DNA from: Balneolaceae bacterium
Lineage (GTDB): Bacteria; Bacteroidota; Rhodothermia; Balneolales; Balneolaceae
NCBI GenBank assembly: GCA_007134665.1
Contig: SLKH01000018.1
Span: 1 to 20,140 of the forward strand
Reading direction: 5' to 3'
DNA: 20,140 nt
How positions within the stretch are numbered: the stretch's first letter is position 1; each line of letters opens with the position of its first letter. Below are positions 8,287-16,902 of the stretch, one piece after another. A program made the translations under genes and the position numbers. The notes under the pieces were generated by a model, which worked only from the letters and a program-made list of their open reading frames with translations, was not told the origin of the DNA and ran no database searches.

Positions 8287-9294
8287 ATGAATCTGGAAAC
8301 CAAGTATCTGGGATTAACCCTAAAAAACCCACTCGTACCTTCAGCTTCACCATTATCAAGTGAAACTGATCGTGTAAAACAGTTGGAAGATGCAGGTGCA
8401 TCTGCTATCGTAATGTATTCCCTTTTTGAAGAACAAATTACAAGAGAAAACCGGGCACTGGACCATTATCTGAATACAACAAGTGAGAGTTATGCTGAAG
8501 CTTTGAGTTATTTTCCTGAACCGGATGTATATCACAATTTACATGCTGAAGACTATCTTGATCAGATCAGGGACCTTAAAAATGCAGTTGATATACCGGT
8601 CATCGCAAGTCTGAACGGGGTATCTGAAGGCGGCTGGATCTCTTATGCGAAAAATATGGAGGAAGCCGGAGCAGATGCCCTCGAATTGAATATTTATTAT
8701 ATAGCAGGAGATCCGTCAAAGACATCTGTTGACGTTGAAAACATGTATATCAATGATATAGAAGCTGTAAAAAAAGCAGTAGGGATACCTGTATCAGTCA
8801 AGGTTGGGCCCTATTTTAGTTCATTTGCTAATATGGCAACCCGCATGGAAAGTGCAGGTGCTGACGGGCTTGTTTTATTTAATCGTTTCTATCAGCCGGA
8901 TATTGATCTGGAAAATCTCGAAGTTGAACCGACTCTTGAATTGAGCAGCACATTCGAAAAGAGATTACCTTTGCGCTGGATTGCAATGCTTCGGCCACAT
9001 CTGAAATGCAGCCTTGCTGCAACGACAGGCATTCATACAGCAGATGATGTCATTAAAATGATTCTTGCCGGAGCTGATGTTGCAATGATGGCTTCCGTGT
9101 TGTTATATAAAGGCCCGTCAGTATTGAATACGATTCTGCAGAATATGTCAGACTGGATGGAGGAGAAAGAATATAGCTCCCTCGAAGAGATGAAAGGTGC
9201 CATGAGCTCGGCGTCAGTAGCAGATCCAAGTGCATTTGAAAGGGCTAATTATATAAAGATATTGCAGGGATTCAGGCTTGAAGATCTCAGATAG
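8287..9294 (+). CDS. Dihydroorotate dehydrogenase-like FMN protein, not a canonical PyrD
   Basis: 335-residue TIM-barrel protein of the dihydroorotate dehydrogenase superfamily. It begins with the usual LGLTLKNPLVPSASPLS strand. FMN-type features are a conserved lysine in PVSVKVGPYF (K172) and glycine-rich strands AGADGLVLFNRFYQPDIDLE, AATTGIHTADDVIK and AGADVAMMAS. The segment that reads LN-x-SCPN in genuine PyrD is LNIYYIAGDP here (134-143). Dihydroorotate oxidation is therefore doubtful. The sequence fits the DHOD-like subfamily that is often misannotated as PyrD. AAGGA just before the ATG supports the start. It lies 74 bases after ppdK, probably in the same transcript, and no pyrimidine genes are nearby. 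The neighbourhood suggests a flavin-dependent role tied to PFOR, PPDK or ferredoxin, but the substrate is unknown. Confidence 0.88.
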   Translation: MNLETKYLGLTLKNPLVPSASPLSSETDRVKQLEDAGASAIVMYSLFEEQITRENRALDHYLNTTSESYAEALSYFPEPDVYHNLHAEDYLDQIRDLKNAVDIPVIASLNGVSEGGWISYAKNMEEAGADALELNIYYIAGDPSKTSVDVENMYINDIEAVKKAVGIPVSVKVGPYFSSFANMATRMESAGADGLVLFNRFYQPDIDLENLEVEPTLELSSTFEKRLPLRWIAMLRPHLKCSLAATTGIHTADDVIKMILAGADVAMMASVLLYKGPSVLNTILQNMSDWMEEKEYSSLEEMKGAMSSASVADPSAFERANYIKILQGFRLEDLR

Positions 9295-9374
9295 CGCGCT
9301 ATTTATATGAAATCTAAATTGAGCCCTTTCATTTTTGTGTGTTGTGAGTATAAAACCTTTTCATTAATTTAATT

Positions 9375-9396
9375 ATAGAGTTTTTTGTCTAAATAT
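9375..9396 (+). promoter_or_regulatory. Putative operator upstream of ferredoxin 2 (second copy of the shared dyad)
   Basis: The sequence has inner half-sites TAGA (9376-9379) and TCTA (9388-9391), 8 bases apart, followed by AATAT. It matches the site upstream of ferredoxin 1 at 20 of 22 positions, with identity running on to CT at 9398. It ends 58 bases before the ferredoxin 2 start, nearly the same distance as at ferredoxin 1. Conservation outside coding sequence at matched distance argues for shared regulation. The binding factor is unknown. Confidence 0.5.
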
Positions 9397-9454
9397 CTAA
9401 AAACAGAATATTACCAACCAATCATACTGATCACTACTAATAAAAGAGAAGACT

Positions 9455-9805
9455 ATGGCTGTACTAATCACCGATACATGTATCAATTGCGGAGCCTGTG
9501 AACCTGAATGTCCGAACCAGGCGATATATGAACCAGGGGCTGAATGGTCAATGAGCGAAGGCACGAGCCTTTCAGGAAGTGTAAGTTTATTGAATGGAAA
9601 TGAAGTGGATGCAGATGAGATGCAGGATCCGATCTCAGATGAATTCTACTTTATCGTTCCGGACAAGTGTACAGAATGTAAAGGATTCCATGATGAAGAG
9701 CAGTGTATTGCTTTTTGTCCTGTACCGGACTGTATCATTCCTGATCCCGACCATATGGATTCTGAAGATGAATTACTTGAACGACAGGAATTTTTGCACG
9801 GGTAA
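9455..9805 (+). CDS. 2[4Fe-4S] ferredoxin, strongly acidic paralogue of the one at 875
   Basis: 116-residue ferredoxin with CxxCxxCxxxCP (C9, C12, C15, C19) and CxxC-x8-CxxxCP (C72, C75, C84, C88). It also has an extra cysteine, C93, just after the second motif, in the PDC position seen in Chlorobium ferredoxins. It aligns without gaps to the ferredoxin at 875, including the long linker. The stretch SDEFYFIVPDKCTEC (61-75) is identical in both. It is far more acidic, about 27 D/E against 3 K/R, which should change partner choice or salt tolerance. The ribosome-binding site is weak (AAGAGAAG). The gene is 60 bases upstream of korA and is the likely electron acceptor or donor of the 2-oxoglutarate enzyme. 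Confidence 0.93.
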   Translation: MAVLITDTCINCGACEPECPNQAIYEPGAEWSMSEGTSLSGSVSLLNGNEVDADEMQDPISDEFYFIVPDKCTECKGFHDEEQCIAFCPVPDCIIPDPDHMDSEDELLERQEFLHG

Positions 9806-9865
9806 TGCCCATGCAGCAATACACAAGATTAAATCATCTATAAACCCTCAAGGCACCCAACGATT

Positions 9866-11713
9866 ATGACTGAGAATATTCTGACTCCGGAGATGAGAAA
9901 AGTGGTTGTTCGGTTTTCCGGCGATTCAGGTGATGGCATGCAATTAACCGGTGATATGTTTTCACAATCATCGGGAATTGCAGGTAACGATTTGACTACT
10001 ATACCTGATTTTCCTGCTGAAATAAGGGCTCCACAAGGTACAATTGGCGGAGTGTCCAGTTTTCAAATTCAGATAGGCGGAACCGAAATTTACACTCCCG
10101 GAGATAGTGTGGATGTTCTGGTTGCTATGAATCCCGCTGCACTTGCCGCCAACCTACCCATCCTGAAACCCGGGGGTACAATTATCGCCGATGTGGATGC
10201 ATTCACATCAAAAAATCTGAAGAAAGCTGATTATGACTCAAATCCGCTTGAAGATGGTAGTCTTGATGAGTTTCATGTTATTCTTGCACCTGCAACATCC
10301 CTTACAAAAGAAGCACTGAAACATCTTGGGCTTGACATGCAGGCGATGACTCGAAGCAAGAATATGTTTGCACTTGGTGTGGTTTTATATATGTTCAGCC
10401 GCCCCCTGGAAAACACCATCCGGTTTATTGAAAATAAATTCGGACATAAGCCACTTCTTGTGGAAGCCAATAAACATGCTATTGAAGCCGGTTATAACTT
10501 TGCTGAAAGTACTGAAGTCTTTGGCAGGGCTATTGTCATACCTCCGGCCAGGCTGCCGAAGGGGACATATCGAAATATCGATGGAAATACAGCGATCGCA
10601 TGGGGTTTGCTTGCAGCTGCTGAAAATTCCGGTAAAAAGTTGTCCCTCAGTTCGTATCCTATCACACCGGCATCTGAAATACTTCATGAATTGTCGGCCA
10701 GAAAAGATATGGGTGCAATAGTATTCCAGGCTGAAGATGAAATTGCTGCAGTTTGTGCAGCGATCGGGGCTGCATTCAGCGGGAACCTCTCTGCGACGAC
10801 AACCTCCGGCCCCGGGGCATCATTAAAATCGGAAGCTATTGGCCTTGCCGTTATTGCAGAATTGCCTCTGGTAATTGTAAACGTGCAGCGGGCGGGCCCA
10901 TCGACAGGGCTGCCGACAAAAACAGAACAAAGTGATTTGAACCAGGCGCTTTATGGCAGGCATGGTGATGCTCCGATTGTTGTCATGGCAGCAAGTTCGC
11001 CGGACGATTGTTTCTACTATAGTTATGAAGCCGCAAGAATTGCCATTGAGCATGTGACACCTGTCATTCTGCTTTCAGACACCTACCTGGCGAGCGGGAC
11101 TAGCCCGTGGCGATTACCTGAAAATGGTGATCTTGAAGATATTAAGATCCCGAAGTTCGAAGAAGATTCCGAAGAGTGGGAACCATTTATGCGTGACCCG
11201 GAATATTTGAACCGATATTGGATGAGCCCGGGGGATAAAGGGTTTGAACACCGAAACGGTGGGCTGGAGAAAAAAGAGAATACCGGAAATCTTACTTATG
11301 AACCGCTCAATCATGAAAAAATGACTAAAATAAGAGCGGAAAAGATAGAACGAATTGCGAAGCGGTTACCCGGGCTGAAAGTAACAGGATCACAATCGGG
11401 TAAACTTCTGGTTGTAGGGTGGGGCAGTACGTTTGGTTCAATAAATACTGCAGTAACAGAGCTGATTGAAGAAGGAGAAGAACAGGTTGGATTTGTACAT
11501 TTCAACTACATCAACCCTCTGCCGGAAAATACCGGTGAAGTTTTAGAGAAGTTTGACAAGATCCTTGTCTGTGAATTAAACAACGGACAATTTGTGAATT
11601 ACCTGAGAACCAAATTCCCCGGTTATCAGTACCTGCAGTTTAACAAGATTCAGGGTCAGCCATTTTTCACCTCGGAAATTAAAGCTGAAATTATTAACAC
11701 TTTATCGAAATAG
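9866..11713 (+). CDS. korA: 2-oxoglutarate:ferredoxin oxidoreductase, fused gamma-alpha subunit
   Basis: 615 residues. The N-terminal third is the gamma domain (RFSGDSGDGMQLTGD at about 16-30, then IPDFPAEIRAPQGTI). The rest is the alpha (pyrimidine/substrate) domain with YPITP at 264-268. The region TTTSGPGASLKSE...QRAGPSTGLPTKTEQSD...ALYGRHGD is the signature of the KorA group rather than of pyruvate enzymes. With KorB it converts 2-oxoglutarate + CoA to succinyl-CoA + CO2 and reduces ferredoxin, reversibly. No Fe-S ligands are present in this subunit, as expected. Only a weak AAGG precedes the start. korB begins two bases after the stop, indicating tight co-expression. Substrate assignment is by motif and by the citrate synthase neighbour. 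Confidence 0.94.
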   Translation: MTENILTPEMRKVVVRFSGDSGDGMQLTGDMFSQSSGIAGNDLTTIPDFPAEIRAPQGTIGGVSSFQIQIGGTEIYTPGDSVDVLVAMNPAALAANLPILKPGGTIIADVDAFTSKNLKKADYDSNPLEDGSLDEFHVILAPATSLTKEALKHLGLDMQAMTRSKNMFALGVVLYMFSRPLENTIRFIENKFGHKPLLVEANKHAIEAGYNFAESTEVFGRAIVIPPARLPKGTYRNIDGNTAIAWGLLAAAENSGKKLSLSSYPITPASEILHELSARKDMGAIVFQAEDEIAAVCAAIGAAFSGNLSATTTSGPGASLKSEAIGLAVIAELPLVIVNVQRAGPSTGLPTKTEQSDLNQALYGRHGDAPIVVMAASSPDDCFYYSYEAARIAIEHVTPVILLSDTYLASGTSPWRLPENGDLEDIKIPKFEEDSEEWEPFMRDPEYLNRYWMSPGDKGFEHRNGGLEKKENTGNLTYEPLNHEKMTKIRAEKIERIAKRLPGLKVTGSQSGKLLVVGWGSTFGSINTAVTELIEEGEEQVGFVHFNYINPLPENTGEVLEKFDKILVCELNNGQFVNYLRTKFPGYQYLQFNKIQGQPFFTSEIKAEIINTLSK

Positions 11714-11715
11714 CT

Positions 11716-12738
11716 ATGCAAACTGCTGTTGAAAATACCAGCCCGGAATTGACGAAAAAAGATTTTGTTAGTGATCAGGCTGTACGATGGTGCCCCGGGT
11801 GCGGAGATTATATGATCCTGGCGATGATGCAAAAAGCGTTTGCCCAAATGGATAATGCCAAGGAGAACTTTTTGAGTGTATCCGGAATTGGCTGTTCATC
11901 AAGGATTACCTATTACCTGGATACGTATGGAGTACATTCTATCCATGGGCGTGCAATCGCAGTTGCTACTGGTGCCAAGCTGGCCAATCCTGATTTAAAT
12001 GTATGGGTGTTTACCGGGGATGGTGATTGTATGGCGATAGGCGGGAATCACTTTATTCATGCCTGCAGAAGGAATGCAGATCTGAATATTATTATCTTTA
12101 ATAACAAGATTTATGGCATGACAAAGGGGCAGTCATCACCGACTACTCCGGAAGGCCTGAAAACCAAAACTGCTCCTGAAGGCAGTCATGAGAATCCGTT
12201 TAATATTGGTGAAGTAGCGATCGGGGCCGGGGCAACATTTTTTGCCAGGGTGCCGGACAACAATCCAAAATTACTGGAAGATATCATGATGCAGGCCTAT
12301 CAGCATAAAGGAACATCCGTGATTGAGGTTTTACAGAACTGTGTAATATTTACGGATGGAATCCATGAACAGATCACCGGGCGGGAAACAAAAGATGACA
12401 ACCAGGTACTTCTTCAACATGGCAAACCGATGATCTTTGGAAAAGAACAGAATATTGGTCTGAAATTAAATGGTATGCGTCTCGAAAAATTTACATTTGA
12501 TAATGGAACAGATGGTTCTCTTATTCATGATGAAGAAGAAAAAGATCCGGCAATGCACCTTGCATTGACCAGGATGCAGTTGCCTGAACATCCGGTTGCA
12601 ATGGGAGTCATCAGAAAAGTGGATGCACAAAATTATTCGGAAAACATTCACCGGGTGATAGAAGCCGAAAAGAAAAAAAGCAGCTTTAAAAATGTAAAGG
12701 ATTTGTTCAAAAGCGGAAATACATGGGAGATCACTTAA
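11716..12738 (+). CDS. korB: 2-oxoglutarate:ferredoxin oxidoreductase, beta subunit
   Basis: 340-residue thiamine-diphosphate and Fe-S subunit that pairs with KorA. WCPGCGDY near the N-terminus gives C26 and C29, GIGCSS gives C60 and LQNCVIF gives C209. These four are the expected ligands of the single proximal [4Fe-4S] cluster. The cofactor motif is GDGD (101-104) with NN at 129-130 and the conserved YGMTKGQSSPTT. There is no added ferredoxin domain, so a separate ferredoxin is needed, and one is encoded three genes' length upstream in the same cluster. The length is typical of KorB. It starts two bases after korA, and citrate synthase follows after 51 bases. Confidence 0.95.
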   Translation: MQTAVENTSPELTKKDFVSDQAVRWCPGCGDYMILAMMQKAFAQMDNAKENFLSVSGIGCSSRITYYLDTYGVHSIHGRAIAVATGAKLANPDLNVWVFTGDGDCMAIGGNHFIHACRRNADLNIIIFNNKIYGMTKGQSSPTTPEGLKTKTAPEGSHENPFNIGEVAIGAGATFFARVPDNNPKLLEDIMMQAYQHKGTSVIEVLQNCVIFTDGIHEQITGRETKDDNQVLLQHGKPMIFGKEQNIGLKLNGMRLEKFTFDNGTDGSLIHDEEEKDPAMHLALTRMQLPEHPVAMGVIRKVDAQNYSENIHRVIEAEKKKSSFKNVKDLFKSGNTWEIT

Positions 12739-12789
12739 TGTTCTTTGATTAACTATTGAATGTAAAAGTTTAACCAAATTAAGAAGACA

Positions 12790-14076
12790 ATGAACACAGT
12801 AAAATTAAATGTAAACGGAAAGGAACATGAGCTGCCCCTGATAGAAGGAACAGAAGGAGAGAAAGCTATCGAAATATCAGGCCTTCGCAGTTCGACGGGT
12901 TTGATCACCTCGGATACCGGCTATAAAAGTACTGGTTCAACAAAGAGTGCGATCACATATCTCGATGGCGAAAATGGAATCCTTCGTTACAGGGGGTACC
13001 CGATTGAACAGCTTGCAGAGAAGTCAACGTTTCTTGAGGTTGCATATCTGTTGGTTTATGGGAATCTGCCGGGTAAAGTTGAACTCGATGATTTTGTATC
13101 AAAAATTACCCGCCATACACTGATTCATGAGGATATGAAGAAGTTCTATGAAGGTTACCCGGCCAAAGCCCATCCGATGGGTGTTCTTGCCTCGATGATC
13201 AGTGCACTGTCCACATTTTATCCTGAAGCTCAAAAATCGGACCTGGACCCTGAAGAAGTGGATACAACGATCAGAAGGTTAATCGCGAAAATCTCCACGA
13301 TAGCTGCATGGTCTTATAAAAAATCCCAGGGTTTTCCGGTGATGTATCCTCAGAACAGGCTGAACTATTGCGACAATTTCTTGTATATGATGTTTGCCCA
13401 GCCAACCGAAGACTATGAAGTGAACCCGGTTGTCTCCCGGGCACTGGATACGCTGCTTATTTTACATGCCGATCATGAGCAGAACTGTTCGGCATCAACA
13501 GTTCGGATGGCAGGGTCATCTCATGCAAGTTTGTATGCTGCAATTTCATCTGGTGTTTGTGCTTTGTGGGGGCCTCTCCACGGTGGAGCCAATCAACAAG
13601 TGCTTGAAATGCTTGAGCAGATCAGGAAAGAAGGCAGTGATGTTAAAATGATGGTAGAACGAGCGAAAGATAAATCCAGCTCATTCCGCCTGATGGGTTT
13701 TGGCCACCGGGTTTATAAAAATTTTGATCCGAGAGCTAATATCATTAAAAAAGTATGTGATGAAGTACTTGAAGAGCTGGGTACTGATGATCCATTGCTC
13801 GATATTGCCAAATCACTGGAAGAAGCAGCCTTATCTGATAGCTATTTTGTTGAGCGGAATCTATACCCGAATGTCGATTTCTATTCCGGAATACTTTACC
13901 GTGCCATCGGGATACCAACCGAAATGTTTACGGTTATGTTTGCCCTGGGAAGATTGCCGGGTTGGATTGCCCAGTGGAAGGAGATGAGAGATAATAATGA
14001 ACCGATTTCTCGTCCAAGACAGATCTATGTAGGCCATACAAAAAGAGATTATGTCGAACTCAGTAACAGAGGATAA
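12790..14076 (+). CDS. gltA: Citrate synthase, bacterial GltA-like (type II length)
   Basis: Condenses acetyl-CoA with oxaloacetate to citrate. The 428-residue length and the N-terminal beta-rich extension (about residues 1-50, before YLDGENGILRYRGYPIEQL) match the E. coli-type enzyme. The catalytic triad is visible: H264 in GPLHGGAN, H306 in GFGHRVYKNFDPR and D363 in NVDFYSGI, nearly the E. coli positions. LHADHEQNCSASTVR and the C-terminal RPRQIYVG complete the family signature. The ribosome-binding site is weak (AAGAAG). The gene follows korB by 51 bases, probably in one fd-korA-korB-gltA transcript, so two TCA-cycle steps on either side of 2-oxoglutarate are co-expressed. No intrinsic terminator is seen in the 123 bases before nuoA. 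Confidence 0.96.
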   Translation: MNTVKLNVNGKEHELPLIEGTEGEKAIEISGLRSSTGLITSDTGYKSTGSTKSAITYLDGENGILRYRGYPIEQLAEKSTFLEVAYLLVYGNLPGKVELDDFVSKITRHTLIHEDMKKFYEGYPAKAHPMGVLASMISALSTFYPEAQKSDLDPEEVDTTIRRLIAKISTIAAWSYKKSQGFPVMYPQNRLNYCDNFLYMMFAQPTEDYEVNPVVSRALDTLLILHADHEQNCSASTVRMAGSSHASLYAAISSGVCALWGPLHGGANQQVLEMLEQIRKEGSDVKMMVERAKDKSSSFRLMGFGHRVYKNFDPRANIIKKVCDEVLEELGTDDPLLDIAKSLEEAALSDSYFVERNLYPNVDFYSGILYRAIGIPTEMFTVMFALGRLPGWIAQWKEMRDNNEPISRPRQIYVGHTKRDYVELSNRG

Positions 14077-14142
14077 ATAGTGCCGGCTGATCCTTTTTAA
14101 ACAGCAAAGATTTTCAATGAACCAAAATATTAAAGGATAAAT

Positions 14143-14164
14143 TTAGATAAATAGGTATAAATAT
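14143..14164 (+). promoter_or_regulatory. Putative operator upstream of nuoA (diverged copy of the shared dyad)
   Basis: TTAGA (14143-14147), 8 bases, then TATAA-ATAT (14156-14164). It has 16 of 22 positions in common with the ferredoxin 1 site, including both flanks, but the right half-site is TATAA instead of TCTAA. A second element with the same half-sites, TTAGA-C-TCTAA (14171-14181), is a perfect palindrome only 18 bases before the nuoA start. The region is very AT-rich, so chance similarity is a real possibility for either element alone. Confidence 0.38.
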
Positions 14165-14199
14165 ATTTATTTAGACTCTAATTAAATCTGATAACAACT

Positions 14200-14664
14200 A
14201 TGCTGACAGATTTCGGTTATATCCTCCTTTTCATCATTACAGGCTCACTATTTGTGGGTGTGGCACTGTTGGTTGCAAAGCTTATCCGTCCGGACAGGCC
14301 TAATGATATAAAACTGATGACCTATGAATGTGGTGAAATTCCATTTGGTAATGCAAGAATCCAGTTCAATAACCGATTTTATATTATCGGTTTAATGTTC
14401 CTGATCTTTGAAGTGGAAATTCTCTTACTGTTTCCCTGGGCGGTTGTGTTTAAGGATATCGGGTGGTTTGCATTTGCAGCGATGTTTGTTTTTGTATTTC
14501 TGATTTTCATCGGATTTGTCTATGAACTCGGAAAAGGTGAGTTGAAATGGGATCTCCCGGCACCTGTAATTCCCGGTTATGCAGAAGGTGTAGGAGTTAT
14601 CGAAAATGGAAATGAAATAGAAGAAACAGCAGCAAAAGATCCGGCAGCTGTTATAAATGATTGA
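14200..14664 (+). CDS. nuoA: Complex I subunit A (NDUFA/ND3 type)
   Basis: 154-residue membrane subunit of complex I with three predicted transmembrane helices (about 7-27, 61-82 and 88-110). Family landmarks are TYECGEIPFGNAR (about 41-53) in the loop near the quinone site and FEVE (70-73) at the second helix. A soluble acidic C-terminal tail of about 35 residues makes it longer than many homologues. It is the first gene of the nuo operon and has no Shine-Dalgarno. NuoB starts 28 bases after the stop. Confidence 0.94.
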   Translation: MLTDFGYILLFIITGSLFVGVALLVAKLIRPDRPNDIKLMTYECGEIPFGNARIQFNNRFYIIGLMFLIFEVEILLLFPWAVVFKDIGWFAFAAMFVFVFLIFIGFVYELGKGELKWDLPAPVIPGYAEGVGVIENGNEIEETAAKDPAAVIND

Positions 14665-14692
14665 AACTCGTTAAGCATGTAATCGACAAAAT

Positions 14693-15211
14693 ATGGGAAT
14701 GCTCGATAAGAAATATCACGACAGTAATATCATCATCGTTGGACTCGAAAGTGCATTGAATTGGGCCAGAAAAAATTCGCTCTGGTATGAGCAGTTTGGC
14801 CTTGCCTGTTGCGCTATTGAGATGATGGCAACTGCAGCTTCAAGGTACGATTTTGACAGGTTTGGAATCATCCCAAGGTCATCACCCCGCCAGGCAGATG
14901 TAATGATTGTAGCCGGTACGGTAACAATGAAAATGGCGTCAAGGATCGAGCGGCTGTATGAGCAGATGTCGGAACCGAGATATGTGATCAGTATGGGTTC
15001 ATGCTCTAATTGCGGAGGCCCGTATTGGGAGCATGGTTACCATGTGCTGAAAGGAGTGGATAAAGTAATTCCGGTCGATGTTTATGTCCCCGGATGTCCG
15101 CCGCGTCCGGAAGCACTGCTGGAAGGATTCCTGAAATTACAGGAGAAGATTACCGGTGAGACGATTATTTTTAAAAAAAATGAAGCTGACAAGAAGCCAG
15201 AAACAGCCTGA
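14693..15211 (+). CDS. nuoB: Complex I subunit B, carries cluster N2
   Basis: 172-residue peripheral-arm subunit that holds the terminal [4Fe-4S] cluster N2 next to the quinone site. The four ligands are present: adjacent C39-C40 in FGLACCAIEMM, C104 in GSCSNCGG and C135 in VPGCPPRPE. The protein is complete and of usual length, with a short lysine/glutamate C-terminal tail. No Shine-Dalgarno precedes the ATG. nuoC begins five bases after the stop. Confidence 0.96.
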   Translation: MGMLDKKYHDSNIIIVGLESALNWARKNSLWYEQFGLACCAIEMMATAASRYDFDRFGIIPRSSPRQADVMIVAGTVTMKMASRIERLYEQMSEPRYVISMGSCSNCGGPYWEHGYHVLKGVDKVIPVDVYVPGCPPRPEALLEGFLKLQEKITGETIIFKKNEADKKPETA

Positions 15212-15216
15212 TTATT

Positions 15217-15702
15217 ATGAAAAAGCCAGAAGAAATATTGGAATATCTCAATCAGAAGTTCGGTGAGGATCAACTGACTCTTGAGCGGGGTGATATCGGT
15301 GAACCCTGGATTCTGGTACCCGCTTCAATGATCAGGGATCTTTCTAAATTTCTGCGGGATGATTCGGAATTGCGATTTGATATGCTCATGTGTTTGAGCG
15401 GATTACATTATTTAAAAGAAGAAGAATTGGGTGTTGTCTATCACCTGCATTCTACAAAACTGGATCATTATGTAACACTTAAAGTGCGGGTACCGGTTGA
15501 AGAGCCGGAAGTACCTTCGGTTGAATCGATCTGGAAGACCGCAGACTGGCATGAGCGTGAAGCCTGGGATATGGTTGGTGTTGTATTTGATAAACACCCA
15601 AACCTTAAACGGATACTGCTTCCTGATGACTGGATTGGGCATCCGCTCAGAAAAGATTATGTGCAGCAGGAATTTTACCAGGGAATTCCGACGGGTGAAT
15701 AA
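15217..15702 (+). CDS. nuoC: Complex I subunit C (30-kDa type), not fused to D
   Basis: 161-residue subunit of the connecting module. The signature REAWDMVGVVFDKHPNLKRI, then LLPDDWIGHPLRKDY, marks the C-terminal half. It is separate from nuoD, unlike the fused NuoCD of E. coli. It contains no cofactor. It sits between nuoB and nuoD, spaced 5 and 21 bases, and lacks a Shine-Dalgarno. Confidence 0.94.
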   Translation: MKKPEEILEYLNQKFGEDQLTLERGDIGEPWILVPASMIRDLSKFLRDDSELRFDMLMCLSGLHYLKEEELGVVYHLHSTKLDHYVTLKVRVPVEEPEVPSVESIWKTADWHEREAWDMVGVVFDKHPNLKRILLPDDWIGHPLRKDYVQQEFYQGIPTGE

Positions 15703-15723
15703 TTAAAGTAAACAGGATTACAC

Positions 15724-16860
15724 ATGGTTGAAATCTTAGATAACATAGACCAGCGGGAAATGGTGATCAACATGGGGCCTCAACACCCATCCACGCATGG
15801 TGTGTTAAGGCTCGAACTGGTCCTGGACGGGGAGATAATCAAGAAGGTGACACCCAATATCGGATATCTGCACCGATGTTTTGAAAAATATGCTGAGCAG
15901 ATGGATGACTATTCAAAGGTGATCCCATATACCGACCGAATGGACTATGTCTCTGCCATCAACCAGGAGCACGGTTATGTGCTTGCAATGGAACGCTTGC
16001 TCGAAATCGATGTTCCTGAACGTGTTGAATATATTCGGGTAATTATGGCTGAACTTCAGCGGATTGCAAGTCACCTGCTGGGTATCGGTGCATTCGGGTT
16101 GGACCTCGGGGCATTTACGCCATTTCTCTACTGTTTTACTGAGCGTGAAAAAATCCTGGATATCTTCGAAAGAACAACTGGTGCGCGTCTGTTGTATAAC
16201 TATATGGCTGTTGGGGGGTTGATGAAAGACGTTCATCCGGAATTCAAAACTGATACAGCAGATTTTTTAAAAACTTTCAGGCCAAAAATTAAAGAACTTA
16301 ACGACCTGCTCTCATATAACGATATTTTCATTAAACGGACTGCCAATATAGGGGTGCTTCCCAAACAAGTAGCAATAAATTATGGAGCATCCGGGCCGGT
16401 GCTTAGGGGGTCCGGTGTTCAATGGGACCTGCGAAAAAACGACCCATATTCCATATATGAAAAATTCGATTTTGAAATACCTGTTGGCATGGGAGAAATG
16501 GGCACCCTCGGTGATTGCTGGGACCGGTATATCGTACGGGTCAGAGAGATGGAACAAAGCCTGAGGATCATTGAACAGGCCCTGGATGGTTTACCGGAAG
16601 AAGGTGATGTTACAGAAGCAGTACCAAAACGGATCAGGCCAAAAAACGGTAGTATTTATACGCGATCGGAAAGCCCGAGAGGCGAATTGGGTTACTACAT
16701 TGAGAGTAATAACTCAGCCAGTCCGTACAGGGTAAAAGCCAGGGCACCAAGTTTCGTACACCTGGGTATGCTGCCTGCCATATCAAAAGGATCACTGATC
16801 GCAGACCTGGTGGCCATTGTAGGCAGTATCGATATCGTGCTTGGTGAAGTAGACCGTTAG
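15724..16860 (+). CDS. nuoD: Complex I subunit D (49-kDa type), quinone-site subunit
   Basis: 378 residues, related to [NiFe] hydrogenase large subunits but without the metal ligands. It opens with MGPQHPSTHGVLRLEL; H25 corresponds to the quinone-headgroup histidine and Y75 in RMDYVSA to the quinone tyrosine. The C-terminus SIDIVLGEVDR is the family end. AGGA at 15713-15716 supports the start. In operons with the full 14 genes, nuoE, nuoF and nuoG follow here. Instead a 71-base non-coding gap leads to nuoH. Confidence 0.96.
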   Translation: MVEILDNIDQREMVINMGPQHPSTHGVLRLELVLDGEIIKKVTPNIGYLHRCFEKYAEQMDDYSKVIPYTDRMDYVSAINQEHGYVLAMERLLEIDVPERVEYIRVIMAELQRIASHLLGIGAFGLDLGAFTPFLYCFTEREKILDIFERTTGARLLYNYMAVGGLMKDVHPEFKTDTADFLKTFRPKIKELNDLLSYNDIFIKRTANIGVLPKQVAINYGASGPVLRGSGVQWDLRKNDPYSIYEKFDFEIPVGMGEMGTLGDCWDRYIVRVREMEQSLRIIEQALDGLPEEGDVTEAVPKRIRPKNGSIYTRSESPRGELGYYIESNNSASPYRVKARAPSFVHLGMLPAISKGSLIADLVAIVGSIDIVLGEVDR

Positions 16861-16902
16861 ATTCCGGAAAGATTAAATTAAGTGCCGTTACACATAATTA
16901 AA

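Noticed and set aside
8287..9294. Annotation as pyrD, dihydroorotate dehydrogenase.
   Set aside because: The LN-x-SCPN active-site segment is missing and no pyrimidine genes are nearby, so the pyrD name would overstate the evidence.
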